64,000 bases of DNA from Synechococcus sp. RCC307 (GTDB lineage: Bacteria; Cyanobacteriota; Cyanobacteriia; PCC-6307; Cyanobiaceae), in contig CT978603.1 of NCBI GenBank assembly GCA_000063525.1, positions 2,160,915-2,224,914 of the forward strand, read 5' to 3'. The notes below the pieces were generated by a model. That model had not been told where the DNA came from. It worked only from the letters and a program-made list of their open reading frames with translations, and made no database searches. Positions 35,713 through 47,092 of the stretch are shown one piece after another; the first letter of the stretch is position 1; every line of letters starts with the position of its first letter. A program made the translations under genes and the position numbers.

Positions 35713-37293
35713 GTGCTGGCCTTCCCCAGCACCTACTCGGTGGGCATCACCAGCCTGGGGTACCAGGTGGTTTGGGCCAGCCTGGCCGGCCGCAGTGATC
35801 TCGATGTGCGGCGCCTGTTCACCGATCAAGGCGACCCACCCCATCGCCACTGCGATCTATTTGGCCTGTCCCTGAGCTGGGAGCTGGATGGCCCGGTGCT
35901 GCTCGATCTGCTGGAGCAGCAGCGCATCCCGCTGTGGAGCACAGAACGCGGGGATAACGATCCGATCGTGTTTGGCGGTGGGCCGGTGCTGACCGCCAAC
36001 CCTGAACCCTTGGCCCCCTTCTTTGATGTGGTGCTGCTCGGTGACGGCGAATTGCTGTTGCCAGCCTTCATCGACGCCCTGCAAGAGGTGCGCGGGGCAC
36101 CGCGGCAACAACAGCTCAAGCGACTCGCCCAGGTGGAGGGGATCTATGTCCCCGGGCTCTATGCCCCTCGCTACGACGCCAGCGGCCAGCTCCAGGCCAT
36201 TGAACCGATCGATAGCGCTGTGCCGGCACGAATCAGCAAGCAGACCTGGCGCGGCAACACCCTCAGCCACTCCACGGTGATCACCCCAGAGGCCGCCTGG
36301 CCTTCAATTCACATGGTGGAAGTGGTGCGCAGCTGCCCGGAGCTCTGCCGCTTCTGCCTGGCCAGCTACCTGACCCTCCCGTTTCGCACCCCCTCCCTCG
36401 ATGACGGCCTGATTCCTGCGGTGGAGAAGGGGCTTGGCGCCACCAAGCGTCTGGGGTTGCTCGGGGCATCGGTGACCCAGCACCCGCAGTTCAATGAGCT
36501 ACTGCAGTGGCTGAGTCAGCCGCAATTCGACGACACACGCATCAGCGTGAGCTCAGTGCGCGCCGCCACGGTGACGCCGCACTTGGCCGCCAGCTTGGCG
36601 AGCCGCGGCAGCAAATCAATCACCATCGCCATCGAGAGCGGCAGCGAACGGCTGCGCCAGGTGGTGAACAAAAAGCTCAGCGAAAGCGAGATTTACGCCG
36701 CGGCCCGCTACGCCAAAGAAGGGGGGCTCAGTGCCCTGAAGCTCTATGGCATGGCTGGCTTACCGAGCGAAAACGACGACGACATCGAAGCCACAGCATC
36801 GCTGCTGCTAGCACTGAAAAAAGCCACCCCTGGACTGCGGCTCAGCCTGGGGGTGAGCAGCTTTGTGCCCAAAGCCCACACCCCGTTCCAATGGCAGGGG
36901 GTGCGGCCTGAAGCCGAAAAGCGCCTCAAGCTGCTGGCCAAACGGCTCAAACCCAAGGGCATCGATCTGCGCCCGGAGAGCTATGGCTGGAGCGTGATCC
37001 AAGCGTTGCTCTCCCGCAGCGACCGGCGCCTGGCACCTGTGATTGCAGCCGTGCGCGGCAAGAGCGACAGCCAAGGCAGCTGGAAGCGGGCCTACAAAGA
37101 GCTCAAAGGCGATCTACCGCCTTGGGACGACGTGGTTCACAGCTGCTGGAATAGCGATCGGGTGCTGCCCTGGGAGCACCTGGAGGGCCCACTGCCGAAA
37201 TCAACCTTGGCTAAACATCAGGCCGAAGCCCTGACGGACGGGGCCAAGCCGCTGTCCGCAGCCCTGCCAACAGAATCCAGCCCACCACATTGA
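35713..37293 (+). CDS. Radical SAM protein with B12-binding-like N-terminal domain
   Basis: At least 526 residues. An N-terminal region begins LAFPSTYSVGITSLGYQ and includes FGGGPVLTANPEPL near residues 76-89, like cobalamin-binding-type domains. The radical SAM cluster motif CPELCRFC lies near residues 209-216. The open frame continues upstream to 35629 (ETLLFEPAQPAAG...RAV) without ATG or TTG, so the real start may be an upstream CTG; the GTG at 35713 is the first conventional codon. Substrate unknown. The last 83 bases overlap the O-antigen-ligase-like gene on the other strand. Confidence 0.86.
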   Translation: MLAFPSTYSVGITSLGYQVVWASLAGRSDLDVRRLFTDQGDPPHRHCDLFGLSLSWELDGPVLLDLLEQQRIPLWSTERGDNDPIVFGGGPVLTANPEPLAPFFDVVLLGDGELLLPAFIDALQEVRGAPRQQQLKRLAQVEGIYVPGLYAPRYDASGQLQAIEPIDSAVPARISKQTWRGNTLSHSTVITPEAAWPSIHMVEVVRSCPELCRFCLASYLTLPFRTPSLDDGLIPAVEKGLGATKRLGLLGASVTQHPQFNELLQWLSQPQFDDTRISVSSVRAATVTPHLAASLASRGSKSITIAIESGSERLRQVVNKKLSESEIYAAARYAKEGGLSALKLYGMAGLPSENDDDIEATASLLLALKKATPGLRLSLGVSSFVPKAHTPFQWQGVRPEAEKRLKLLAKRLKPKGIDLRPESYGWSVIQALLSRSDRRLAPVIAAVRGKSDSQGSWKRAYKELKGDLPPWDDVVHSCWNSDRVLPWEHLEGPLPKSTLAKHQAEALTDGAKPLSAALPTESSPPH

Positions 37294-38503
37294 TCTGACC
37301 GGAATACAGGGGCAGATCCGTGGCATGGAGCAATGCCAAGATCACAAACGCTGTCCACCAGCCCCGCTCAAACGGATCAGCGCCAAACATGCCGCGCTGC
37401 AGTGTGCGCACAAGCAACCACACCACCAAGCCAACAATCATCAGAGCTGCCGGCAAGCCAAAGCTGATGGCCAACTCCAACGGCAGGTTGTGGGGATGGC
37501 CATGCCAGACGCCGGCCCGCTCTGGATACACCAGGCTGAACGCCGCTGCACCCCAACCCAGCCAAGGGCGATCGGCCACCAGGCTGACGGCCACCGACCA
37601 TTGGCCAAGGCGGGTGGAGGCCAAGGGCCGTTCGCTGAAGGCCAGATCACTCAGCCGGCCCCAAATCGCCTCCGGCACGATGGCCCGCGCCGGCAACTGC
37701 AGCAGCTCCGGGATCCCAGGCAACACCGCCAACAACACCGGCAGCAGCAACAGCAACAGCACCGGCAACAACCAAATCCAGCGGGCTGGACCCAACACCA
37801 ACGGCACTGCCACAACGGCAGCACCCCAGGCATTGCGTGAATCGGTGAGATAGAGGGCCGCCAGCTGCGAGATCACCAGCAGCAGCACCGTGGGCTGCTT
37901 CCAGCTCCAGCGGCCCCACCACTGCCGCCCGATGCTGACGGCCACCGCCAAGAGCAATGGCCAGCTAAAAGCCAACCAGGCCGCGGCCACATTGGCGTAA
38001 TCAAACAGGCCCGAGAGCCGACCTGCCGGCAGACCACCGGGGTCCATATGCCAAATCACCAAACGATTGAGCACCTCCCAGGGACCGCTCCAACCGAGCA
38101 ACAACTGACCCAAACCGGTGACCACCACCGGCACGGTGCCAGCCACGAGCACTTGGGTGATGCGGCGCCGGGCTGCCGGGGTCATCAGATAGGGCTGAAA
38201 ACCCCAGAAACCCCAGAAAAAAGGCAGCCAATTCACCAAACCCGGCCAGGCCAGCCAGCCGCTGCGGGCAAAAGGAGCTGCGCAGGTCATCAGGACCGCC
38301 ACCGCCACCAACCAGAGGTTGACCCGATCACGCCACCAGCGCGGGCGGTGATGGCGGGTGCCCTCCAGCAGGGCCCAAAACAAGGGGATCACGGCCAGCA
38401 ACAAACTGCTGGCCAGCAAGAAGAGGCCGAGCTGAAACGCCAGCCAACCCGAGCGAGTGGCCACCGACGGGCGGTGCTGCTGTAGGCGCTCGATCAACGG
38501 CAA
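37211..38503 (-). CDS. O-antigen ligase/polymerase-like membrane protein
   Basis: A 430-residue protein with about ten to twelve transmembrane helices. The large periplasmic loop with RPWLGWGAAAFSLVYPERAG near residues 310-330 and GHPHNLPLELAISFG near 334-348 matches the Wzy_C / O-antigen ligase domain, which includes cyanobacterial IctB-like proteins. Probable role is surface polysaccharide polymerisation or ligation, though IctB-type proteins have also been tied to inorganic carbon. The tail encoded over the radical SAM gene is polar and probably dispensable. Confidence 0.85.
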   Translation of the reverse strand: MPLIERLQQHRPSVATRSGWLAFQLGLFLLASSLLLAVIPLFWALLEGTRHHRPRWWRDRVNLWLVAVAVLMTCAAPFARSGWLAWPGLVNWLPFFWGFWGFQPYLMTPAARRRITQVLVAGTVPVVVTGLGQLLLGWSGPWEVLNRLVIWHMDPGGLPAGRLSGLFDYANVAAAWLAFSWPLLLAVAVSIGRQWWGRWSWKQPTVLLLVISQLAALYLTDSRNAWGAAVVAVPLVLGPARWIWLLPVLLLLLLPVLLAVLPGIPELLQLPARAIVPEAIWGRLSDLAFSERPLASTRLGQWSVAVSLVADRPWLGWGAAAFSLVYPERAGVWHGHPHNLPLELAISFGLPAALMIVGLVVWLLVRTLQRGMFGADPFERGWWTAFVILALLHATDLPLYSGQINVVGWILLAGLRTAAWPRPSGLRPDV

Positions 38504-38516
38504 AGGTTTGAGTTAC

Positions 38517-39371
38517 TCAATCAAAAACAGCGGTGCGGCCGCGATAGACCATCACCTGATGGTGCAGATGCTGACGCAGGGCCCGCGCCAAGGCGAGGCG
38601 TTCCATATCGCGCCCTTTACGAATCAGATCATGGACCTCATCGCGGTGACTCACATGCACCGTGGCCTGTTCGATGATCGGGCCGGCATCGAGCTCTTCG
38701 GTGACGTAATGCGCTGTGGCGCCAATCAACTTGACCCCTCGCTCCCAAGCGCGGTGGTAGGGCTGAGCCCCGGTGAAGGCCGGCAAAAAGGAATGGTGGA
38801 TGTTGATCACCGGGCCAAAGCGACGCAGGAAATCGCCACTGAGCACCTGCATGTATTTGGCCAAAACCGCCAGATCAATCCCCTCCTCGTCCAAAAGCTC
38901 GAGCTGCCGCTGCTCAGCCTGTTGCTTGCTGGCTGCACTCACCGGCACCAACTCAAAGCGGGCCCCAAAGTCTTCGGCGATGGCACGCAGATCGGGGTGA
39001 TTGCTAATCACCAGCGGCACCTGCATCGGTAACTCCCCAGCGCGGGTGCGCCAGAGCAGATCCAGTAGGCAGTGGTCCTGCTTGCTGACAAACAGCGCCA
39101 CCCGGCGCTGCTGATCGGAAAAGTGCAGTTGCCCCTCCCCGCCCAACCGGGCTGAGAGGGCTTGCACCGCCTCAGGCAGGCTGGAGCGCGGCAAGCCAAA
39201 GCCTTCGAGGTCCCACTCCAAACGGCTGAGAAACAAACCCGCACCGCCGTCAGTGTGGTGATCGGCATGGCGAATGTTGCCGCCATTGGCGGACACCCAA
39301 CCCGACAACTCACTGACCAAACCAGGGCGATCAGGGCAGATCAACTGCAGGATTGCCGTTGGGGCAACCAT
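38517..39371 (-). CDS. purU: Formyltetrahydrofolate deformylase
   Basis: A 284-residue enzyme that hydrolyses 10-formyl-tetrahydrofolate to formate and tetrahydrofolate. An N-terminal ACT domain (ICPDRPGLVSELSGWV near residues 9-24) is followed by the formyltransferase-type domain with VISNHPDL near residue 120 and INIHHSFLPAF near 224-234. The length is normal. Formate is the substrate of PurT, also encoded in this window, so the two would form a formate shunt to purines. Confidence 0.96.
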   Translation of the reverse strand: MVAPTAILQLICPDRPGLVSELSGWVSANGGNIRHADHHTDGGAGLFLSRLEWDLEGFGLPRSSLPEAVQALSARLGGEGQLHFSDQQRRVALFVSKQDHCLLDLLWRTRAGELPMQVPLVISNHPDLRAIAEDFGARFELVPVSAASKQQAEQRQLELLDEEGIDLAVLAKYMQVLSGDFLRRFGPVINIHHSFLPAFTGAQPYHRAWERGVKLIGATAHYVTEELDAGPIIEQATVHVSHRDEVHDLIRKGRDMERLALARALRQHLHHQVMVYRGRTAVFD

Positions 39372-39410
39372 GGCGAAGGAATGGCACGGGACCCCGTTTT
39401 AACGCCAGCC

Positions 39411-41003
39411 TCAGAGACCTGCTTGCCCTGCCTGCAAGCAAGCCCGCCGCGTCAGTGCCATCGAAGTGAGCGTTGGGCTCTGCCAACCCGATGACGGCCA
39501 ACTGGCCCCATCGGTGACCAGCAAATTGGAGCAACCACGCCAACGGTTCCAACCATCCAACAGGGATGTGGCGGGGTCAGACCCCATCGGCACGCCGCCC
39601 AGTTCATGGATGTAGTAGCCGGGTGGCCCTGGCCGCTGGGAGCCCGCCGCACTGGTGCGCACCCATGGCTCCACCAAGGGCAGATGCAACAGCTCTTCAA
39701 TCGGCCGCACCATGCCATCGGCTGCAGCCACCACCGTGTGGATGCGCTGGAGCATTTGCTCGAGCAACTGCTGTTCGGGCTGACGCCAACCCATGGCGAT
39801 ATGCGGCACGGGCAACCCCCAAGCATCACGGGCCTGGGGGTCGAGAACAACGCGATTACGCCCATCGGCCTGCACCTCGCCGTGGCCGATCAAAAAGCCC
39901 AAGGCGGTGTCGGGCTGACGCTGCAACACAGGTGGTGGATCGAACCGTTGCACGGCGCACCAGAGCCCATAGCCCTCACCGGTGTTGGGAATAAAGCAAC
40001 TTTCTGCCCCCGATAAACCCGTGCCCGCTGGAGCAGGGGGTTGAGCCGGCAGCGCAAAGAATCGCGCCACCGAGACGTGATCCATCAAACCCAGCCCCAA
40101 CAGCCCTTGGGGATCGATCAAACCGCCGGATTGATGGTCGTCGCGGGAGAGCAACAGCAACCGAATGGTTTCAATCGTCGAAGCGCAGAGCACCACCAAG
40201 CGAGCTGAAGCCCGCTCGATGGCTCCAGTGGCGGCATCAATGAACAGCACCCCTTCGGCTTGATCTTGCGCGGGATTGAGCAGCAGTTGCGACACCAAAG
40301 CGCCACTGCGCAACGTCACCCGGCCAGTGGCCAGGGCTGCTTGCAGCGCCCCCCCTTGGGCTGAAAAACGGGGCCACGGACCATCACGACTGGGCCGATG
40401 CCGGGCAAAGCCGCGGGAAGCGATGAAGGGAAGATCCAGAGCAGCGCAGGCCTTGCCGAGGTGAACCTCACCCGGCGTGAACGCAGCCGCTGGCTGGTAA
40501 TCGCCATCGGGCAGCAGCTCCAGCCCATCGCGGTGGCCCCAAACACCGAGCTGCTGTTCCAGGGCGCTGTAGTGAGGGGCCAGATCCTCATGGCCTACAG
40601 GCCAACCCTGGGCAAACTCCCGCTCGGAGAGGCGCAGGGTGATGCCGCCCCAGCTGAGGCTCTTGCCCCCCACCTGGCGGCCCCGTGTCCACAGGAAGGG
40701 CTGCTCAGCAGGGGTTGTGTAGGGATTCAGCTGCTCATCGATGTAGAGATCCGGGTTGTTTTTCCAGTAGCCCGGGTGCTGGCTTTGCAGGCGATGGCGG
40801 CCAGCCAGCAAATGCTGGAAGCGGCGAGCGATGTTGCGTGGTTCTGAGCCGAGCGCCTGCTGCGCCGATAACTCCGGCCCGGCCTCAAGCACCAACACCT
40901 GCAAACCCTGCTCCGCCAAGGTCTGAGCGGCCACAGCACCTGTGGCACCGCTACCCACCACCAAAGCGTCGTAGGTGAGGGTTGGATCAAAGCGGCGTGC
41001 CAC
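39411..41003 (-). CDS. GMC-family oxidoreductase
   Basis: A 530-residue flavoprotein. The FAD-binding motif VVGSGATGAVAAQTLAEQG lies near residues 15-33, and RQVGGKSLSWGG near residues 109-120 is the flavin-attachment region. C-terminal LVTDGASWPSSGWQSPTLTSMAL resembles the GMC signature (often HPTLT; here SPTLT). GMC enzymes oxidise alcohols or sugars; the substrate is not indicated. It diverges from psbQ across 86 bases. Confidence 0.88.
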   Translation of the reverse strand: MARRFDPTLTYDALVVGSGATGAVAAQTLAEQGLQVLVLEAGPELSAQQALGSEPRNIARRFQHLLAGRHRLQSQHPGYWKNNPDLYIDEQLNPYTTPAEQPFLWTRGRQVGGKSLSWGGITLRLSEREFAQGWPVGHEDLAPHYSALEQQLGVWGHRDGLELLPDGDYQPAAAFTPGEVHLGKACAALDLPFIASRGFARHRPSRDGPWPRFSAQGGALQAALATGRVTLRSGALVSQLLLNPAQDQAEGVLFIDAATGAIERASARLVVLCASTIETIRLLLLSRDDHQSGGLIDPQGLLGLGLMDHVSVARFFALPAQPPAPAGTGLSGAESCFIPNTGEGYGLWCAVQRFDPPPVLQRQPDTALGFLIGHGEVQADGRNRVVLDPQARDAWGLPVPHIAMGWRQPEQQLLEQMLQRIHTVVAAADGMVRPIEELLHLPLVEPWVRTSAAGSQRPGPPGYYIHELGGVPMGSDPATSLLDGWNRWRGCSNLLVTDGASWPSSGWQSPTLTSMALTRRACLQAGQAGL

Positions 41004-41089
41004 GCCTCGGTCGCTGTTACACCTGATGCTGCCGCAAGCCAGATCGGCAGAGGCGGCTCCTACACTCCGCCTGATTCAGATCCCCTGCA

Positions 41090-41560
41090 ATGGCCTCCGC
41101 CTTGGCTTCTCTGCTGCGTCGACTCGCCGCCGTGGCACTGGTTCTTCTGCTTTGTGTTGGCTTCATCTCTCCAGCTGAGGCCAAGGGCAAAGCGGCCAAG
41201 ACCATCAGCCCTGAAGACATGGCGGTGATCCGCCGTCAGGCTGAAGAGTTCATGGAAGCCAAGGATCGCCTGCCCGAACTGGCCACCTTGGTGAACGAGA
41301 GGGATTGGGTCTTCACCCGCAACCTGATTCGCGGCCCCATGCAGCCCCTCGGCCGCGAAATGCTCTACATCAACCAGCGCCTGCTGCCCCAGGACCGCAA
41401 GGAAGCTGACAAGCGCGCAGCTGAGCTCAAAACCGCTCTGGCTGAGCTCGATGAAGCGGCCCGCCTGCAGGACGGCTCACGCCTGACCAAGGAATACAGC
41501 CGGGTGGCGAGCGGCTTTGGTGCCTACACCGAGATGATCCCCGCTGAAGCCCTGAGCTGA
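41090..41560 (+). CDS. psbQ: Photosystem II protein PsbQ (CyanoQ)
   Basis: A 156-residue lumenal PSII assembly/stability protein. A signal peptide (hydrophobic residues ~10-27) ends near SPAEA-K. The mature part is a four-helix-bundle type, with VIRRQAEEFMEAKDRLPELATLV and the family's NERDWVFTRNLIRGPM near residues 68-84. In Synechocystis CyanoQ is a lipoprotein; here the only Cys is inside the hydrophobic core (LLLCVGF) and a standard lipobox is not evident, so cleavage by signal peptidase I looks more likely. A TACACT -10-like element lies 25 bases upstream. Confidence 0.9.
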   Translation: MASALASLLRRLAAVALVLLLCVGFISPAEAKGKAAKTISPEDMAVIRRQAEEFMEAKDRLPELATLVNERDWVFTRNLIRGPMQPLGREMLYINQRLLPQDRKEADKRAAELKTALAELDEAARLQDGSRLTKEYSRVASGFGAYTEMIPAEALS

Positions 41561-42597
41561 GCGCCCAAGCCCGAATTGCCGTCATTGGCGGTGGCTTCGT
41601 TGGCCACTGCTGCGCTTGGTTGCTGCAACAGCAGGGCCACCAGGTCCAGCTGATTGCTCCAGCCACGGCTCCCCCAGGCAGTGCCGCAGCCCTCGGGCTG
41701 TTGATGGCAGAGGTGTATCAACGCCGCAGCGGCCGCGGCTGGCGCATGCGGCGCCGATCGATGCAGTTGCTGCAGTACTGGCAGGAGCAACTCCAGCTAC
41801 CAATCCAGCGTGGCTTGCTGCTGCTGGCATCCGAGCCCCAGGAATGGGACCGCCAGCAACGGATGGTGCAGCAGAGCCAATGCTTGGAACTGCTGAGCCC
41901 TGCCGATCTCAACAAGCGGGTCAACCAAGCAGCCCTCCCCGACCTACCGAATGGGGTGCTCGGTGGGGTTTGGTCGGGCGGTGACGGGCAGCTCGATCCA
42001 ATGCAATGGATCCAGCAGCTGCAGCTCTCCGGTGCTGAACAAGGCCTTGAGTGCTTGCAGGCCAGCGTTACAGGCATCGATGGCAAGGGCCGTGGGCCCT
42101 GGCATCTCAGGCTCAGCAATGGCTCAGAACTCAGCTGTGACTGGCTCGTGATCGCTGCAGGGCTGGGCAGCAGCGAGTTACTGGAATCACTAGGCCACTC
42201 CCTACCCATGGAGCCGGTGTTGGGGCAGGCCTTGGAGCTGCAACTAGGCAGCGAACCACCGGCATGGAACGGTTGCCTGATTTGGAAAGGCATCAACCTG
42301 GTGCCGCGGCCCAACCGGCGGCTCTGGCTGGGGGCCACCGTGGAGCCTGGGGCCGAGGCGTCGGCTCCAGCACTGGCTGAACTGCAGAACCTGAAGGGCA
42401 CAGCTCCAACCTGGCTGCAACAGGCCCAAGTGCTGCGCCAATGGCAGGGCCTGCGGGCACGCCCCAGCGGCCAACCGGCACCGGTGCTGGAGCAACCACA
42501 ACCCCGTCTGCTGGTGGTGAGCGGTCATTACCGCAACGGCATCCTGTTGGCTCCGGCCAGCGCTGAATGGGCAGCAGAACAAATTGCCGAGGGTTAA
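41557..42597 (+). CDS. FAD-dependent oxidoreductase, ThiO/DAO-like
   Basis: A 346-residue flavoprotein if translated from the CTG at 41557. That start overlaps the psbQ stop (CTGA) and includes the essential dinucleotide-binding motif IAVIGGGFVG at residues 7-16; an in-frame stop at 41545-41547 rules out anything longer. The conventional TTG at 41620 would delete this motif. The C-terminus SGHYRNGILLAPASAEWAAEQI resembles glycine oxidase ThiO, which supplies glycine imine for thiazole synthesis. Substrate is inferred from that similarity only. Confidence 0.84.
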   Translation: MSAQARIAVIGGGFVGHCCAWLLQQQGHQVQLIAPATAPPGSAAALGLLMAEVYQRRSGRGWRMRRRSMQLLQYWQEQLQLPIQRGLLLLASEPQEWDRQQRMVQQSQCLELLSPADLNKRVNQAALPDLPNGVLGGVWSGGDGQLDPMQWIQQLQLSGAEQGLECLQASVTGIDGKGRGPWHLRLSNGSELSCDWLVIAAGLGSSELLESLGHSLPMEPVLGQALELQLGSEPPAWNGCLIWKGINLVPRPNRRLWLGATVEPGAEASAPALAELQNLKGTAPTWLQQAQVLRQWQGLRARPSGQPAPVLEQPQPRLLVVSGHYRNGILLAPASAEWAAEQIAEG

Positions 42598-42662
42598 TTC
42601 AATGGTTGCGAGCGCTTAAAGCGCGCTTTCTAAACCTTGCGTTGGTCATCATTCATCGCTTC

Positions 42663-43655
42663 ATGGCCCGCAGATTTCTTGCGCTGGCAACAGCCGGCGG
42701 CCTCACCGCTCTCAGCCTCACGGGGTGCTCCTTATTCACCGGAAGTAGCGGTGGCGGCAAGCTCACCGGAGCCGGCGCCTCCTTCCCCGCTGCGATCTAC
42801 AACCGCTGGTTCCAACAATTGGCTCAGAAGCCAGAAGGCGTCAAGGTGGCCTACCAGTCCGTGGGATCAGGCGCCGGAGTGCGTCAGTTCATTGGCGAAA
42901 CGGTGGACTTCGGTGCCAGTGACGTGCCGATGAAGCCCGAACAAATTGCGCAAGTGAAGCGGGGCGTGGTGCAACTGCCCATGACGGCTGGCGCCATTGC
43001 CGTGGCTTACAACAAGCCAGGCTGTGATTTGAAACTCGATCAACAACAGCTGGCCGATGTCTTCCTCGGAAAAATCACCAATTGGAAAGATCTGGGTTGC
43101 GGCGACCAGAAGTTGACCGTTGTTCATCGCTCCGATGGCTCAGGTACCACCGCCAACTTCACAGCCCACTTGGCCGCGATCAGTCCTGCCTGGGCCAATG
43201 GTCCAAGCAAAGGCAAAACGATCAACTGGCCAACCGGTGTTGGCGCCAAAGGCAATGAAGGTGTCGCCGCACAGTTAGGCCAACTGGAAGGCGGCATTGG
43301 CTACGTGGAAGTGGCTTACGTCAAAGGAGCACTCCAAGCAGCCGCCCTCACCAATGCCTCCGGCGAGGTCGTGAAGCCCACGGCAGAAAGTGAAAGTGAG
43401 GCACTTGCCTCCATTGATCTGGGCCCTGACCTCACAGGCAGCAATCCCAACCCTGCCAAGGGCTATCCAATCGTCACATTCACCTGGATCCTTCTCTACA
43501 AAGAAGGAAACGGCGACAAGCTCAAACCTCTGCAGACAGCGTTTGAATACACGCTCTCCCCTGAGGCTCAGCAACAGGCACCAGAGATTGGCTACGTGAC
43601 CTTGCCGGAGGAAGTGGTGACCAAGGCCAAAGAGGCCCTTCAGACCATCCAATAG
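42663..43655 (+). CDS. pstS: Phosphate-binding lipoprotein PstS
   Basis: A 330-residue periplasmic phosphate-binding protein. The lipoprotein signal ends with LSLTGC near residue 20; the mature part begins with the PstS hallmark GAGASFPAAIYNRW and has GSGAGVRQF near residue 63 and RSDGSGTT near 157-164. The ATG at 42663 is preferred over a longer frame overlapping the previous gene. No pstC, pstA or pstB is adjacent, so this is a stand-alone pstS, common in picocyanobacteria that keep several copies. No confident Pho box was seen in the short upstream gap. Confidence 0.96.
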   Translation: MARRFLALATAGGLTALSLTGCSLFTGSSGGGKLTGAGASFPAAIYNRWFQQLAQKPEGVKVAYQSVGSGAGVRQFIGETVDFGASDVPMKPEQIAQVKRGVVQLPMTAGAIAVAYNKPGCDLKLDQQQLADVFLGKITNWKDLGCGDQKLTVVHRSDGSGTTANFTAHLAAISPAWANGPSKGKTINWPTGVGAKGNEGVAAQLGQLEGGIGYVEVAYVKGALQAAALTNASGEVVKPTAESESEALASIDLGPDLTGSNPNPAKGYPIVTFTWILLYKEGNGDKLKPLQTAFEYTLSPEAQQQAPEIGYVTLPEEVVTKAKEALQTIQ

Positions 43656-43668
43656 GCCGATTCGGCAC

Positions 43669-43703
43669 AACAAAAAAAAGCCCCCCTGTCTGGGGGGCTT
43701 TCT
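43669..43703. terminator. Bidirectional terminator between pstS and dnaK
   Basis: Perfect 10-bp stem AAAGCCCCCC (43677-43686) / GGGGGGCTTT (43692-43701) with loop TGTCT. An A-run on the left gives a long U tract for dnaK on the minus strand; on the plus strand the tail is TTTCTT. It separates two convergent genes. Confidence 0.93.
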
Positions 43704-43720
43704 TAATGGAACGGTGAGAT

Positions 43721-45625
<1,905 letters not shown>

Positions 45626-45716
45626 ACGAACTCCTCGTTAGACCTCTCAAACTTGTTGCATCTTCGTCAGCAGTTCCCCCTCCCGACGAGGTGTGGTTCC
45701 CGAACAACGGCCGCCC

Positions 45717-46613
45717 ATGAACTCCACAGCTGCAGCCCCAATCAACGCCTCCACTGAGCTGCTGGGGGTGATTGGCCAACCCATCCACCACTCCCTCTCA
45801 CCGGTGATGCACAACGCAGCCATCGCTGAGCTGGGGCTGAACTGGCGTTATCTCGCCTTTGCTGTGGCGCCCGATCGGCTACAGCAAGCCATCGAGGGCC
45901 TGGCCGCCATGGGCTGCCGCGGCCTCAGCGTCACCATCCCGCACAAAGAGACGGTGCAGCCGCTGCTGAGCAGCGTGGATGCGGTGGCACGCGAGCTCGG
46001 AGCTGTGAACTGCCTAATCCCCGATGGCCAAGGCGGCTGGCGGGGCACCAACACCGACTGGAGTGGCTTCCTCACCCCCTTGAGCGGGCGCTTGCAGGAG
46101 GGCGGCCAGGCCCTGATTCTGGGCAGCGGCGGCGTGGTGCGGGCCGTGCTGCGCAGCTGCTGCGAGCTCGGTATTGAGCAGGTGGTGTTGCGCGGGCGCA
46201 ACCGCAGCAAGTTGGAAGCCCTGGCGGAAGACGTCAGGAACTGGGCACCGCCTTTGCTGCTCAGCAGCGGCGATGAACCCCTCGAACCGCTCCTGGAACG
46301 CAGCAACTTGGTGGTGAATGGAACACCGCTGGGCATGGCCGAGATGCGCGATCAAACGCCCCTCAGCGCTCAGCAACTCTCCCTGCTGCCGGCCTCTGCC
46401 GTCGTCTACGACGTGGTCTACACACCCCGGCCAACGCTGCTGTTGAAGCTGGCCGCCCAGCGAGGCCTCAGCGTCTTCGATGGGCTCGAGATGCTGGTGC
46501 AACAAGGTGCTGCCGCCCTCAAGCTCTGGACTGGGCTGGAGCAGGTCCCCGTGGATGCGATGCGCCGAGCAGCCGCCCTAGCCTTGGAACCTGGCGCGGC
46601 AGACCATGGCTGA
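45717..46613 (+). CDS. aroE: Shikimate dehydrogenase
   Basis: A 298-residue NADPH-dependent enzyme reducing 3-dehydroshikimate to shikimate. GQPIHHSLSPVMHN near residues 17-30, VTIPHKE near 73-79 (catalytic Lys), NTDWSGF near 110-116 and ILGSGGVVRAV near 133-143 (Gly-rich nucleotide loop) are visible. The ATG at 45717 is chosen over a GTG at 45693. It overlaps the next gene by 8 bases. Confidence 0.96.
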   Translation: MNSTAAAPINASTELLGVIGQPIHHSLSPVMHNAAIAELGLNWRYLAFAVAPDRLQQAIEGLAAMGCRGLSVTIPHKETVQPLLSSVDAVARELGAVNCLIPDGQGGWRGTNTDWSGFLTPLSGRLQEGGQALILGSGGVVRAVLRSCCELGIEQVVLRGRNRSKLEALAEDVRNWAPPLLLSSGDEPLEPLLERSNLVVNGTPLGMAEMRDQTPLSAQQLSLLPASAVVYDVVYTPRPTLLLKLAAQRGLSVFDGLEMLVQQGAAALKLWTGLEQVPVDAMRRAAALALEPGAADHG

Positions 46614-47070
46614 GATTCCCCTTTGGCAACGGCTCCTGGGCTTGCTCGCCTACCTATTGCCCTGGTCAGACGCCCTCAGCTTTGGGCGTGAGCTCTACAA
46701 CCTCTTTCCCTGGATCTCGTACCTGGCCCTACCGGCCACACCGGTGTTGCTGCTGGAGCGCTCGATCCCCTTTGGAGGTTTTCTGCTCTTCCTGGTGCTG
46801 TTCCTGGTGGTGGTGCGCAACCCAAACGTGCCCTACTACCTGCGCTTCAACGTGCTGCAAGCGATCTTGCTGGACATCCTCTTGGTGGTGCTGGCCTTGG
46901 CCTTCAACGTCTTGCTCAGCCCCTTGGGCAACAGCCTGATGATCCGCACCCTCAACAACACCGTCTTCATTGGTGCCCTGGTGTTGGTGCTCTATGCCTC
47001 CATCCAGTGCATCCGCGGCAAAGAAGCTGATCTGCCCACCCTCTCGGACGCGGTGCGAATGCAGCTCTAA
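46606..47070 (+). CDS. Tic20 family membrane protein
   Basis: A 154-residue protein with four predicted transmembrane helices, beginning IPLWQRLLGLLAYLLPWSDAL. The order (LLAYLLPWSD, then RNPNVPYYLRFNVLQAILLDI, then a C-terminal helix) is characteristic of the Tic20/Ycf60 family. The chloroplast homologue is part of the protein import translocon; the cyanobacterial role is unsettled. Translation is coupled to aroE by an 8-base overlap. Confidence 0.9.
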   Translation: MAEIPLWQRLLGLLAYLLPWSDALSFGRELYNLFPWISYLALPATPVLLLERSIPFGGFLLFLVLFLVVVRNPNVPYYLRFNVLQAILLDILLVVLALAFNVLLSPLGNSLMIRTLNNTVFIGALVLVLYASIQCIRGKEADLPTLSDAVRMQL

Positions 47071-47092
47071 GGCCAAGGGGTAGGGTGATCAG

